Assembly: GCF_913058035.1 (NCBI RefSeq) | Contig: NZ_CAJXPA010000030.1 | Coordinates: 1-34,036 of the forward strand | DNA from: an uncultured Paraglaciecola sp. | Lineage (GTDB): Bacteria > Pseudomonadota > Gammaproteobacteria > Enterobacterales > Alteromonadaceae | Direction: 5' to 3' | Length of the DNA stretch: 34,036 nt | Part shown: positions 1-8,763 of the stretch, piece after piece | Layout: the number at the start of each line of letters is the position of its first letter | Position numbering within the stretch: position 1 is the first letter of the stretch | The notes under the pieces: generated by a model | The model's database searches: none | Seen by the model: the letters and a program-made list of their open reading frames with translations, nothing else | What the model was told of the DNA's origin: nothing | Translations under genes and position numbers: made by a program

Positions 1-231
1 GCTTTGATGTACCTCATCACTTAAAGTAAACCACTTGTCAGCATTTGGCTCAACGGACAAACTAGCCATTCGCGCCATGGGTTTACCATTTTGCAAATAC
101 AAGTCACCCATTTCAATATAGAACAATTCATAGCCACGTTTCTGCGCATCGAGCAACATAGCAAAACTGGTATCTTTTTTGATGTTGATGGCCTGAATAG
201 GGTCCATCACTATGCCAAGTTTTATGGTCAA
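1..231 (-). CDS. gshB: Glutathione synthetase, 5' part (runs off the window)
   Basis: The reverse strand encodes the first 77 residues of a protein that starts TIKLGIVMDPIQAINIKKD and continues with SFAMLLDAQKRGYELFYIEM and GDLYLQNGKPMAR. I recognise this as nearly the same as the start of E. coli GshB, the ATP-grasp enzyme that joins glycine to gamma-glutamylcysteine to make glutathione in the cytoplasm. Only the N-terminal preATP-grasp region is present; the catalytic ATP-grasp part lies outside the window. The start is a TTG at 229-231. It is chosen because no ATG fits, the family alignment begins there, and a TGAGGTG ribosome binding site sits just upstream. A 9-bp inverted repeat lies about 20 bases further upstream. 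Confidence 0.93.
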   Translation of the reverse strand, partial: MTIKLGIVMDPIQAINIKKDTSFAMLLDAQKRGYELFYIEMGDLYLQNGKPMARMASLSVEPNADKWFTLSDEVHQS

Positions 232-252
232 AAGTGCACCTCAGAGGTATTA

Positions 253-277
253 TTTAAACGTTAATTTTACGTTTAAA
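253..277. repeat. 9-bp perfect inverted repeat upstream of gshB
   Basis: TTTAAACGT at 253-261 and ACGTTTAAA at 269-277 form a perfect inverted repeat with a 7-base AT loop. It lies just upstream of the gshB ribosome binding site, so it could be an operator or a weak structure at the 3' end of the upstream TPR gene. It has no run of T on either side, so a terminator role is unlikely. The function is inference. Confidence 0.4.
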
Positions 278-403
278 AGACGAATAGATTTATATTTATA
301 ATCTTGAGGTAATTGCTGCAGAATTCAAGCCTGTATTTAGATCAAAGCACGAAAGTTTGAATTTAAACCAATACATTGTTGAAACGTAGGTCATTTTATA
401 GGC

Positions 404-976
404 CTATATCCTCTCAGCTGCTTTTTTTGCTTGTTTAGCCAACTCTTTGTTATCTGTTTTTGCCACACGTAAATAAATTGTTTTAGCTTCTAACTTCTGA
501 GAATTTAGAGACATTAGATTAGCTAACCTAAATTCTGCCCAAGGTTTAGGCGCTAAGTCATCTAAGTCTTGTGCTTTATCAATAAACTTCTTCAAAGCGC
601 TTATGCCAGCATCAATATTACTTTCAGCTAAAACAGATGTTCTACCTAGTTGGTACAACGCATTACATTTTGCAAGAACGCTTACATCAGTCTCAGCATT
701 TCTACTGATAGCCTCTGAAAGTTCTTCAGAGGCAACTTGATAATTTTTATTTTGTTGTTGAAACATACCTGATTGAAAGAAAAAGTCGGGAATATCGTTA
801 TAAGTTTGTTTAGTTTGCTGTAAAAGCTTGATGACTAAAACATCATTATTTTGGGAAAGTTCATAATTAATCTCGGCTTCCAGTCTTACTTTTGGGTCAA
901 TTATCCTAATTTTTTCTATTTGGGCTTTGGCTATACCAATGTCGCCCCCGGCAATGCTGGTGTGTTCAACTAACAA
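404..976 (-). CDS. TPR-like protein, apparently missing its N-terminus
   Basis: This 190-residue protein is helical, with repeated patterns such as IPDFFFQSGMFQQQNKNYQV and AEFRLANLMSLNSQKLEAKT that resemble tetratricopeptide repeats, so it probably binds other proteins. It has no signal peptide or membrane segment as it stands. The only start is TTG at 974-976 (MLVEHTSIAGGD), with no convincing ribosome binding site, and an in-frame TGA lies four codons upstream. The first residues already look like the inside of a repeat array (IAKAQIEKIRIIDP), so the frame is probably the 3' part of a longer gene whose start has been lost, or a sequencing error has split it. The next gene upstream on this strand is the LytTR regulator, 184 bases away. 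The exact family is not recognised. Confidence 0.6.
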   Translation of the reverse strand: MLVEHTSIAGGDIGIAKAQIEKIRIIDPKVRLEAEINYELSQNNDVLVIKLLQQTKQTYNDIPDFFFQSGMFQQQNKNYQVASEELSEAISRNAETDVSVLAKCNALYQLGRTSVLAESNIDAGISALKKFIDKAQDLDDLAPKPWAEFRLANLMSLNSQKLEAKTIYLRVAKTDNKELAKQAKKAAERI

Positions 977-1160
977 AGTAACTCAATTGTTAGATTTAAT
1001 GGTATCCACACTCACAACAATAAGACACATCTTGTGCAATGTTTAATTCAGAGGGGTTTGTGAATCCAGGTATCGGCTATTCTCGCCAAATTGGGGGGTT
1101 AGAGATAGAACTCGCGCCGAATATAGAGCTGTTGAAACAGACTTTGTTCAACATTCGTGA
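977..1160. other. Short gap with a 41-codon plus-strand ORF of unknown status
   Basis: Between the TPR protein and the LytTR regulator there is an ATG-started plus-strand ORF at 1039-1164 (41 residues, beginning MFNSEGFVNPGIGYSRQIGG). Its composition looks protein-like, but it has no clear ribosome binding site and overlaps the regulator's stop codon on the other strand. It could be a gene remnant. I see no TPR N-terminus in this gap in any minus-strand frame. Confidence 0.25.
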
Positions 1161-2000
1161 TTAATCTTCAAAATCGCTATTTTTTCTTAAATCATCTAGT
1201 TTGAATTTGTATTTACGGCTGACCTTAACGCTATCACCAGATGTCAATTGTGCTAGGTATTCCCCATTTGAATTGGGCGTCAGTCTGTTCAATTTACTAA
1301 GGTTGATCATGGCTGATCGATTAACCCTTTGAAAAAGACTGGGGTCGAGATCTTGTTCAAATTGTTTAAGTGTTTTACGTATAATATGTGTACCTTCCAA
1401 TGTATGCACACACATGTAATCTCCTGCGGCCTCAATCCAAGAAATATCATCAAGCCTTACCCTGATCCACTCCGAGCCACTTTTCATAGAAACCGTTTGC
1501 TGCAACTCACTCATTGAGCCGCCACTCGTCACCTCTAAGTTACGGATAAAGCCATTAATAGAGTTTCCCGTTTTTCGGCTAAGTAATTCGTCCAGTTTGA
1601 GGTGTTGTTGTACTACATCACTATCAAAAAAAGACTCAACAAGTTTGCTTAAACAACTGGCTAATCTTTCATCTGAAAAGGGTTTAAGTAAATAATCAAA
1701 TGCAGAAAACTCGAAAGCATTGAGAGCAAATTCTTTAAAGGCGGTAAAAAAGACTACTTTAGGCACAGGAGACAGTTTTTTCGATAATTGTTCTGCTAAT
1801 CCAAGACCGCTTAATCCTGGCATTTCAATGTCTAAGAAAGCAATGTCAGGCCGGAACTGCTCAATCGCATCTAAAGCACAAAGAGCAGACGGACATTGCG
1901 CAACTACATCAAACCTAGTATCGGCAATCAATCTCAGCATTAACCCTTCTCTAGCCAAGGCCTCATCATCCACAATAATGACAGTTAGTTGACGACTCAT
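1161..2000 (-). CDS. LytTR-family response regulator (AlgR/LytR type)
   Basis: This is a 279-residue DNA-binding response regulator. A receiver domain fills about residues 4-120: VDDEA gives the acidic pocket, D57 in FLDIEMPG is the phosphoacceptor, and the conserved lysine is in DYLLKPF. A linker leads to a C-terminal LytTR domain (about 175-275), with WIEAAGDYMCVHTLEG and FQRVNRSAMINLSKL typical of that fold. The start is ATG at 1998-2000 (MSRQLTV), because the frame upstream is the end of the kinase gene; the two overlap as ATGA, which indicates translational coupling. It is the cognate output of the kinase at 1997-3142. Family members bind direct-repeat promoters; the target genes here cannot be read from sequence. 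Confidence 0.92.
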   Translation of the reverse strand: MSRQLTVIIVDDEALAREGLMLRLIADTRFDVVAQCPSALCALDAIEQFRPDIAFLDIEMPGLSGLGLAEQLSKKLSPVPKVVFFTAFKEFALNAFEFSAFDYLLKPFSDERLASCLSKLVESFFDSDVVQQHLKLDELLSRKTGNSINGFIRNLEVTSGGSMSELQQTVSMKSGSEWIRVRLDDISWIEAAGDYMCVHTLEGTHIIRKTLKQFEQDLDPSLFQRVNRSAMINLSKLNRLTPNSNGEYLAQLTSGDSVKVSRKYKFKLDDLRKNSDFED

Positions 2001-3142
2001 GAATATTCCATAGGTATAGAGATTTGCACGCAATACCCTTCATTTATACCACGAACAACCTTAAAATCATGGTTGTTCGGATATAAAACATTAAGCCTAT
2101 CAACAATATTCTGAACCCCCACGCCAGTGTGACTCGATGCTGTTTGTCCTTCAATTAAGGGTTTTAACGTTATAGATGGTTGATTTTGGGCAGGCCCATT
2201 ATCGGCCACCTCCATTTGTAAATATCCACGTTGACACTTAGCCGATATCTTTATTAATCCTCCGTTAGGCATCTGTGCAATCGCATACTTAATGGAATTT
2301 TCAACCAAGGGCTGCAATAACAAACTGGGTACAAGCAACGCTTCAGTTTGTGGCTCAATTTTAAACTTTACTGTTAGCCGGTCCTCAAAGCGTGTTTTTT
2401 CAATTTCCAAATACAACATCAATGCTTTTAGCTCCATATATAGGCGGATCTTTTTTTCAGGATCATTGTCTAACGAAAAACGTAAAAAAGTAGCTAATCG
2501 AGTCAACATGCCATTCGCCTTTTCCTTATTCCCTTTTAGCACTAAAGTTGAAATCGCATTCAACGTGTTAAATAGAAAATGTGGATTAATTTGATATCGC
2601 AACATCTTAATTTGCGATATATGAGACAGACGAACGGCTTCTTCGTGTAGCTTTTTCTCATGCATCAAACGGAAGTGATAGTTAATGCCAAAGTACAGAG
2701 TACTCCAAACAAAAATCATAAAAAATGCGTAGCTCAAAGACATAAGCAGCATATACCATCTAAAATCTTCTGAGGGATTACCAGCGATAAGGGATAAAAC
2801 ATCAAAATCTTCATAAAAATACCAAATCACAATATTTTTAACTGGGGTCCAAATAACGGCAACTAAAAAACTGAAAAATACGATGGTGATAATTAACCAA
2901 CCAGAAGGCAAACCCCAACATCGCTGATAAACATATCTTAAAGGCCACGTCAAAAGTGCTGCGAATGCACCCGATAATACCAAAGGGAAAAACACCTCTA
3001 TCCCAAGTTTGTTGATGTCACGATAAAAGAACACATTATCCGCTGTAAAAATAAATACATAGGACATCCATCCTAAACTATGCAAAAAACCAAACGAGGG
3101 TTTGTCTTGGTTGGCGATGAACCTTTCTGCTGTATCTCTCAC
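1997..3142 (-). CDS. LytS/YehU-type sensor histidine kinase
   Basis: This 381-residue membrane kinase has about four hydrophobic segments in residues 20-160. A HisKA_7-type (PF06580) transmitter follows: the phosphoacceptor is H188 in YQINPHFLFNTLNAI, the N-box is LVENSIKYA (about 279-287), the G1-like motif is VADNGPA (about 312-318), and the last glycine motif is GVGVQNIVDRL (340-350). The kinase would sense an envelope signal and phosphorylate the LytTR regulator encoded directly downstream with a 4-base overlap. The start is a GTG at 3140-3142 with a poor ribosome binding site, so the true start is not certain. No periplasmic sensor domain is present; the short loops suggest sensing in the membrane. 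Confidence 0.92.
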   Translation of the reverse strand: MRDTAERFIANQDKPSFGFLHSLGWMSYVFIFTADNVFFYRDINKLGIEVFFPLVLSGAFAALLTWPLRYVYQRCWGLPSGWLIITIVFFSFLVAVIWTPVKNIVIWYFYEDFDVLSLIAGNPSEDFRWYMLLMSLSYAFFMIFVWSTLYFGINYHFRLMHEKKLHEEAVRLSHISQIKMLRYQINPHFLFNTLNAISTLVLKGNKEKANGMLTRLATFLRFSLDNDPEKKIRLYMELKALMLYLEIEKTRFEDRLTVKFKIEPQTEALLVPSLLLQPLVENSIKYAIAQMPNGGLIKISAKCQRGYLQMEVADNGPAQNQPSITLKPLIEGQTASSHTGVGVQNIVDRLNVLYPNNHDFKVVRGINEGYCVQISIPMEYS

Positions 3143-4344
3143 CTACACAATTACTTTATTGTACATAAAATAAGCATCCAAAATTAAAATTCAAAAAGTG
3201 AAGTTTTGACTCTGACCAGTCTTTACCTCTCCACCGCGGTATAAACATAACAACTAAAAATGGCTTAGCTCGTTGCTTACTGAATTTGTTTTCTCAATAA
3301 TTACTATCACGTAAGAATGAACACGTATAAATTTCTTTGAGTAAATATACATTTCAAATTTACACAACGTTCCTGTATGCAATAGCACACAGTCTGAACA
3401 ATACAGCTCCATATAATTGACCGAACTTTTTTTAGGTAATATTTCTACATTCACAAACTTAACTGCACCAACCGATTTCACTGCTGATACATTTTGTATT
3501 GTTTGACGAGTTGCTTTTTTGCTTCTCGGCCCCTCATAAAAACATTACTCAAATACTCGAAGCGCATGCCCACTAAATTTGTTTAAAAACACATAACGGC
3601 AATTAATAGTTTTAGCAAAAACCTTTCTTGAATTAGCACCTACAAAACATACAAGCTAAGGGACAAACAGCTAATGTTTATGAGACCAACTGCGGAGATC
3701 TAAGATAGATGGAGATAAGCTGTAACAAATTGTTTTGAGAAAAATAAAGAGCTGCACTTTGTAGCTTCACCCCTTATTTAATCCAGGAAAGATTACATGC
3801 TGTTTTAATCTAGTAAAAACAGTCATTCACCGGGTCGCTACTTCGACATTAATTGTGACTGTCCATCCGTTCGATTTAAAACCTAAATACCATGAATCAT
3901 TCAGGTGATGGGATGAACTTAGTCAAAGTGCTTAGATCATAATGTAGTAATAGACTCCACGATGATAAAGCCTGAATACTGGTTTGGTTAACCAAAAAGA
4001 TATTGCTACAAGAAATATCTTTAGATTTTTCTTAAAAAATTATTTGTCTAAAACTCCCTGATATTAATTTATGATCTAAATAATTGATTATCGGCAAATA
4101 AAACTTGGCGACGATACGACACTAACCAAAGTTCAATTGGGAATCGACCTTAGGGACAAATTTTACTTACAGTGAATTCGAAGCGATGTTAAGTAATATT
4201 GGCATATTGATTTTTAAACGAGGCTGACAAAAGGAAATCAGTTATGTGGTAATAATAATTCGAAAATAAGTGAATGCTTTAACCAAGATACAACAAAAAC
4301 AATGCAGGTTTACACACTCACTTTGGAAAAGTCATTTGAACCTT
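3143..4344. other. 1.2-kb region without a supported gene
   Basis: The region is AT-rich and full of stops in all frames. It includes the upstream region of the kinase. One 75-codon minus-strand frame (3254-3481) exists, but it shows no recognisable motif, an odd composition and no clear ribosome binding site. I read the remaining frames and found no convincing protein remnant, tRNA or strong hairpin. It may be a decayed locus or hold an untranslated RNA; nothing is proven. Confidence 0.5.
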
Positions 4345-4659
4345 TTATAACTTAGCTAGTAAATCGACGTAATCAACTCCACTTTTAAGTGCCATAAATT
4401 TTGCAGTCTTTTGTGCGTTGTTAATCATAGCGAAGGTTACTGGATCATGACCGTTACATACCAAGCCTTTACTGATCACTCTTGCTTTGATGCCACTTCT
4501 TTTGATTGCATTGTGTACTTTAAGTTTACTGTCGCTTTTAATAGCCTCACATATTTCAACCAAATTTGCTTGAGTGTTTTTTTCCATATAATTAGCTTGT
4601 GCACTTCCAGCTAAAAAAATACCTACTGTTAATATGCTACCTATAATAATTTTTTTCAT
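4345..4659 (-). CDS. Secreted DUF3718 family protein
   Basis: This 104-residue protein begins with a clear Sec signal peptide (MKKIIIGSILTVGIFLAGSA, cleavage probably after AQA at 20-22). The mature part carries the pattern I know from DUF3718 (PF12514): NLVEICEAIKSD, then NAIKRSGI, then GLVCNGHDPVTFA. Two cysteines (C37 and C68) probably form a disulfide in the periplasm. The family is common in Alteromonadales and Shewanella and has no known function. The gene stands alone, and its upstream region holds a long inverted repeat (4763-4835). The start ATG is the only reasonable one because it begins the signal peptide. Confidence 0.85.
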   Translation of the reverse strand: MKKIIIGSILTVGIFLAGSAQANYMEKNTQANLVEICEAIKSDSKLKVHNAIKRSGIKARVISKGLVCNGHDPVTFAMINNAQKTAKFMALKSGVDYVDLLAKL

Positions 4660-4762
4660 GATGTCACACCTTGTGTCTGTTAAATTCTGCTTGATTGCAA
4701 GTTCATATTTAATGTAGTGGACAAGATGTCTTTAGGTGGTCTAAAAAAGGCTAATTACGGCA

Positions 4763-4835
4763 AAATGCGACTAAGCGACCAACTAACAATATTCAGCGAT
4801 AAACTGCCGTTATAAATCATTAGTTAGTCGCATTT
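4763..4835. repeat. 12-bp perfect inverted repeat with a nested second one
   Basis: AAATGCGACTAA at 4763-4774 is repeated inverted at 4824-4835, separated by 49 bases. A second short pair (ACGGCA at 4757-4762 and TGCCGT at 4805-4810) interlocks with it. The element lies between the DUF3718 promoter region and the terminator of the next gene. It could be a pair of operator half sites, a small RNA or the ends of a very small element. Confidence 0.45.
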
Positions 4836-4902
4836 AGAGTTATTTTGTGATGCCTGAGACCTAATCAGAGATATAAAAATAATGGTCCTAAATTTATACA
4901 GG

Positions 4903-4929
4903 TATAAAAAAACCCTGAAAACAGGGTTT
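4903..4929 (-). terminator. Intrinsic terminator of the 4954-5283 gene
   Basis: On the minus strand AAACCCTG, a TTTT loop and CAGGGTTT form a perfect 8-bp stem followed by a run of seven T. It sits about 25 bases after the stop codon of the small gene at 4954-5283, so it very probably ends that transcript. Confidence 0.85.
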
Positions 4930-4953
4930 ATTAATATAGATTGGAGCTCGGAC

Positions 4954-5283
4954 TTAAAAGGCGTTTTCTTGATGGATCCTAATAAACAGAGGTGTACCGT
5001 GTTTACTATAATCCACCTTGTATTCTTTACCATTGATGGTTTGCACAAATAACAATGTTTTTTCTTCGCCAAATACTTCAGAGCTAGTCAACTGCACCAT
5101 TTCCAAATCTAGTTGTTTTGCATCACGTTTGTTATATGGAACTTCCTGCAAAAATTCCTTTATACCTTTATGTGAAACAACAATGCTAGGGTTATCCTCA
5201 CCGTTAATATTAAGTAAGTCTAATTTTCGTATTTTATGAATTATTTTGTTGCTGCCACTTACTAAAAATGGTTTTTCCGTCAT
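4954..5283 (-). CDS. Small uncharacterised cytoplasmic protein
   Basis: This 109-residue protein (MTEKPFLVSGSNKIIHKIRK...) has no signal peptide, membrane segment or cysteine. It looks soluble, with alternating beta-type stretches (VVSHKGIKEFL, EEKTLLFVQTINGKEYKVDY) and a charged, amphipathic character. I do not recognise the family. The ORF has its own strong terminator directly downstream and no close neighbour on the same strand, so it is probably a monocistronic gene. An overlapping minus-strand frame (4824-5072) is a shadow. Support for its being real is the well-placed terminator and a protein-like composition. Confidence 0.7.
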   Translation of the reverse strand: MTEKPFLVSGSNKIIHKIRKLDLLNINGEDNPSIVVSHKGIKEFLQEVPYNKRDAKQLDLEMVQLTSSEVFGEEKTLLFVQTINGKEYKVDYSKHGTPLFIRIHQENAF

Positions 5284-5389
5284 TTTATTCTCAAATAAAA
5301 ATGCTTCTAATGCGCTAAGTCTACGATTTTTTTAAGAATAAACCAAAGTTTTTATGTGCTCAAGGAGGCACAAGTGGTTCATTTACTTT

Positions 5390-6487
5390 TTAGTTTAAAA
5401 ACTGACGGTCAGTTAAACTTTGTAAAAAGATAACTAAATCTTGTTTTTGTCCTGACTTAAGCTCAAAGCCCACTAAAAAAGGACTTTTTAGTGGGCTAGA
5501 TATTCCCTGTGTTCTGCCACCAGCTGCATAAAATTCTATGACCTCTTCTAATGTTGCAAAACTACCATCATGCATATAAGGCGCACTCACTTCTACATTG
5601 CGTAAAGTAGGTACCCTAAATTTTCCCATATCATAGGGATCTAAGGTGGCTTCAATCAATCCTTCGTCATAGACGGGATAGGCACCTTTATTATCAATGT
5701 TGTACAAACCAGTGTTGTGAAAGGGTTGTAAGTCTAATCTCTGATTTTCATGTTGGCTAGACTGAGTAAAATTGAATTCTCCATGACAATGAAAACACGC
5801 AAGTTTTTCTGAGAAAAATAACTCCATACCTCTCTTGGCAGCATCAGAAATAGCAGCATCATTACTTTGATAGGCGTACTCATCAAATGGCGAAGTAAAA
5901 CTAGTTAAGCTTCTTACATAACTGGCAAGTGCTTTAACAATTTTGTCAAAGTCCACACCACCATCATCAAACGCATGTTTGAACAGCCTCGAATAACTTT
6001 GATTTTTAAATCGTTGTAATACTTTACTTTCATGCCCAGTAATACCTAACTCAACCGGATTTTCAGAAAACATAGGAATAAGAATTTGTTGCTCAATTTG
6101 ATTCAGTCCTGAATGTGCCCATGTCAGATTGCTGTTATAAGCCACATTGACTAAAGATTGGGTATTGCGCCTGTGCCTTTGACCCGATGCGCCTATGGCA
6201 GTTTTTTGAGGTTCGGAAAAAGCAAATTGTGGCTGATGACAACTTGCACAAGAAATGGATTGATTGAAAGACAAGCCTACATCAAAAAACAGTCTTTTTC
6301 CCAAGGCAACCTTGGCGGTGGACATAGGATTGTCAGAGGGGACTAGAGGTTTTGGAAAACCTTCAGGTATTTTCCAATCATATTCTTTTTGGTTAAAAGT
6401 TGGTGGTTCGCAAGCTAACAAAAAGCTACTCAAGATAAAATAAAAACTAATCTTTATAAATTGAGAACCTGGCATATTTAGTGCCAT
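5390..6487 (-). CDS. MbnH-like diheme enzyme (MauG/bCcP superfamily)
   Basis: This 365-residue lipoprotein (lipobox LLAC, C26) carries two c-type heme motifs, CASCH (80-84) and CFHCH (231-235), and the APYMHDGSFATLEEV motif (about 302-316) of the MauG/cytochrome c peroxidase superfamily. The gene overlaps the end of an MbnP-like gene by 10 bases. That pairing is diagnostic of the MXAN_0977-type 'metallo-mystery pair' diheme protein. In methanotrophs MbnH oxidises a tryptophan of MbnP to kynurenine, producing a copper site; a similar periplasmic reaction is inferred here. Ordinary cytochrome c peroxidase is the main alternative, made unlikely by the partner gene. The start could be ATG 6485-6487 or the internal ATG at 6473-6475; both precede the signal peptide. 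Confidence 0.88.
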   Translation of the reverse strand: MALNMPGSQFIKISFYFILSSFLLACEPPTFNQKEYDWKIPEGFPKPLVPSDNPMSTAKVALGKRLFFDVGLSFNQSISCASCHQPQFAFSEPQKTAIGASGQRHRRNTQSLVNVAYNSNLTWAHSGLNQIEQQILIPMFSENPVELGITGHESKVLQRFKNQSYSRLFKHAFDDGGVDFDKIVKALASYVRSLTSFTSPFDEYAYQSNDAAISDAAKRGMELFFSEKLACFHCHGEFNFTQSSQHENQRLDLQPFHNTGLYNIDNKGAYPVYDEGLIEATLDPYDMGKFRVPTLRNVEVSAPYMHDGSFATLEEVIEFYAAGGRTQGISSPLKSPFLVGFELKSGQKQDLVIFLQSLTDRQFLN

Positions 6488-7401
6488 TCGAACACATTTT
6501 GAGTTTTTAAATTTGACATCAAAATACTACAATTTTCTTGGCCAGAGTGAAACAAACAAGAGTCATCGTTTCGCATCGAAGTATTGGCAATGAGCTTATC
6601 AAGATGCATAACAAGTTTTGTTCCATCATGCTTTTTATCCAGATTAAAGCTGACTCTATTGGGTTGAACACATTCATTTTTAGGAGAACGCATAGTCGAG
6701 GCAGCGCTGCATCCAACACTGCCTAAATGAAATACCCAGCTTCCGTTAGGGCTTTGCATATCTAATCGAAAAAACTTATGTCCCGACCGCCACGACCAAA
6801 ACATGCTTGGCAAATTTAGTGGCGAAGGTTGCAGCAGCGGGTTTTGATGATTCAGCTCAAAAGGCACAGCGAGTGTAAAAGAAAATTGTTCGGATGAGTC
6901 AAAATCAGCAGGAGCCAAAAATTGTAGGCGATTATTGGTTTTATGTTGTTCTGAAGCAACGGGGTCATCATGCACCACTTTATCTTCACCTTCTGATTTT
7001 GTAGCACAGTTATCCAAATTAGGTTGGATCAATACCACATCATTATTTTGCCAAGGTGTTGAACTCAATTTTGGGTGATATTCAGTATCTTTGTTAGATA
7101 ATTCAACGTTGCTTATAAAAAAAGCTAACTGCTGTATAGACCAAACCTGTTGAGCACTTTTAAACATATTGCAATCTAATGGACCACCGTTGTGCCAAAT
7201 TTCAACGTCTATACCTTTCCCATCACCTGACCTAGAACAACTACTGTTAAGTTGAATTAAAAAAACGAATAAAAAAAACCTAAGCGTTTTTCTAGATCCA
7301 TTACAGCACAAAAAATTTGATATATAAGTTATAAAAGGTAAAGTGTTAGCAAGATTCATATTGTAATAGGTTACTTTCATGCAGTATTTAATTGCTACCA
7401 T
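6478..7401 (-). CDS. MbnP-like copper-binding lipoprotein (metallo-mystery pair, four-Cys type)
   Basis: The hallmark segment is PSMFWSWRSGHKFFRLDM (199 onward) followed by WVFHLGSVGC (222-231) and a further cysteine at 244. I recognise this pattern from the MbnP / MXAN_0976 family. Other conserved cysteines are C77 (PLDCNMF) and C132. A lipobox (LNSSC, C55) predicts a periplasmic lipoprotein. The protein is the expected substrate of the diheme enzyme encoded next to it, with a tryptophan in the FWSW region as the likely site of oxidation (inference from the family). The annotated start gives an unusual 40-residue leader before the hydrophobic segment and overlaps the divergent gene. ATG at 7357-7359 or 7378-7380 is possible, and none has a good ribosome binding site. 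Confidence 0.87.
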   Translation of the reverse strand: MVAIKYCMKVTYYNMNLANTLPFITYISNFLCCNGSRKTLRFFLFVFLIQLNSSCSRSGDGKGIDVEIWHNGGPLDCNMFKSAQQVWSIQQLAFFISNVELSNKDTEYHPKLSSTPWQNNDVVLIQPNLDNCATKSEGEDKVVHDDPVASEQHKTNNRLQFLAPADFDSSEQFSFTLAVPFELNHQNPLLQPSPLNLPSMFWSWRSGHKFFRLDMQSPNGSWVFHLGSVGCSAASTMRSPKNECVQPNRVSFNLDKKHDGTKLVMHLDKLIANTSMRNDDSCLFHSGQENCSILMSNLKTQNVFEWH

Positions 7402-8669
7402 GATGATACTGGTAATGGGGTACAGTCAAGGCGTTCAGGCTCATGCAGGAATTGATAAAGCTCGATTTGTTGCCAACAACGAAGAGAATCAGGGCTCATG
7501 AAATAATAGATTTAAACCAATTAAAACAGTGACTTACGCAGCTCAAAAAGCTAATAAGGGAGACAATATCCTAGTGGCACAGGGACAATATGTTATTGAA
7601 TCTGAACAAGATTTATTATATATCACTATTCAAATTTTTCCCGTGTTAGGTAGGTTTAATCAACTTGAACAATATCAGGGGCAGAATTCCGATACCTATT
7701 TAATCTCAATTTCAGGTGTGCCTGCTGAATATGAAGGGCAACTAACACAATAAGGCTTTCAAGTTGTTCGTGATACAAAAGGATTAGTAAAGAACTTAAC
7801 GAAACTAAGTTTACAAGCCAAGGGCTTGAATGTTTCTCAAGTACAATTGATGCAACAAAACAAATTAATACACCATGTATTGATGCCAGCTCAGATGGTT
7901 TTGCTTGTAATAACCTATCTTTACTGGCACATATTCCATTATCTGACGTCCCTAAAAATCCTTCTACTTCAAATGATATCTAGGGTCATGTAAACCCTAA
8001 CACTCAAAAATAATATGCCGTCATAGGACTCAGAAATGGCATATCTGTGCTAAATATTATGCTCCTATTTCGCCAAAAATAATCGGCAGCATCTCTGGTC
8101 TGTCTTCGAGCTAGAGAGACATAAAAGTGTATCAATACTATGATACGCCCACTTTAAAATGGCAGACCTACGCTTATGCCACCACTGAGGCCAATGAAGC
8201 TTTGACAATCATCGACTTAAACGATTTAGAAAGTGGAGTTTCACTGGTGAGACGCTAAACGACAGACAGCACTACTCACAACATAGTCGTCAATAATGTG
8301 GAGCTCGGGCTAAACATTGCTTTGACCAGTCAAGAGCCTAGGGTACATCTTTTAGAATCCAACAATTACAGCGGTGCGTTTCGCTCGTGCTCATTATCTG
8401 ATCCTGTGACATTAGGAACGACTTATAATGCCCCCTCCGGTACTCGAAACGATGACACTAACGATGCGAAATCGCTTACTATTAATGATGACTGTGGCTT
8501 AACTAGTTTTGATAATATCTTCATCGACGTAATTGCCACTAACACCAACGAAGACGATCAATTAACCAACTCTAGGGGAGGAAGTGTTAATAGGTTAATA
8601 CTGTTGAGCGTATTTTGCTTAGAGTTTCAAAGAGTAATCGTCGAAAAATCCAGCATTCGAACACATTAG
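7379..8669 (+). pseudogene. Decayed choice-of-anchor B family secreted protein
   Basis: Reading across frames, the plus strand holds a broken gene. It starts at ATG 7379 with a signal peptide (MQYLIATMMILVMGYSQGVQ) and continues as AGIDKARFVANN, then after a stop KTVTYAAQKANKGDNILVAQ, SGVPAEYEGQLTQ, FACNNLSLLAHIPLSDV, YAVIGLRNGISV, IKVYQYYDTPTLKWQTYAYA, LTIIDLNDLESGVSLV, LGLNIALTSQEPRVHLL and GAFRSCSLSDPVTLGTTYN. This order matches large choice-of-anchor B beta-propeller proteins that I remember from Alteromonadales. At least four stops or frame changes and large internal losses show it is dead. Two surviving open stretches (7529-7753 and 8298-8669) are pieces of it. It diverges from the MbnP-like gene, which suggests a former functional link. 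Confidence 0.82.
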
Positions 8670-8763
8670 CTCAACAAGTAAGATGACAATTTAAAAAAAA
8701 CTGCTTATACTGCGCGTCGTTTTCTGCTTATCGTAAGTTTAAAACAATCCGTTATACAAATTT

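Noticed and set aside
3254-3481. 75-codon minus-strand ORF
   Set aside because: No motif, no ribosome binding site and a composition unlike the neighbouring genes.
5284-5389. Methanobactin precursor peptide near the MbnH/MbnP pair
   Set aside because: No short ORF with a leader and C-terminal cysteines was found next to the pair on either strand.
7529-7753. 74-codon plus-strand ORF as an independent gene
   Set aside because: It is a fragment of the decayed choice-of-anchor B gene; the homologous pattern continues on both sides in other frames.
8298-8669. 123-codon ORF as an independent gene
   Set aside because: The same decayed gene; its first 80 residues continue the pattern and the last 30 are junk after the frame is lost.
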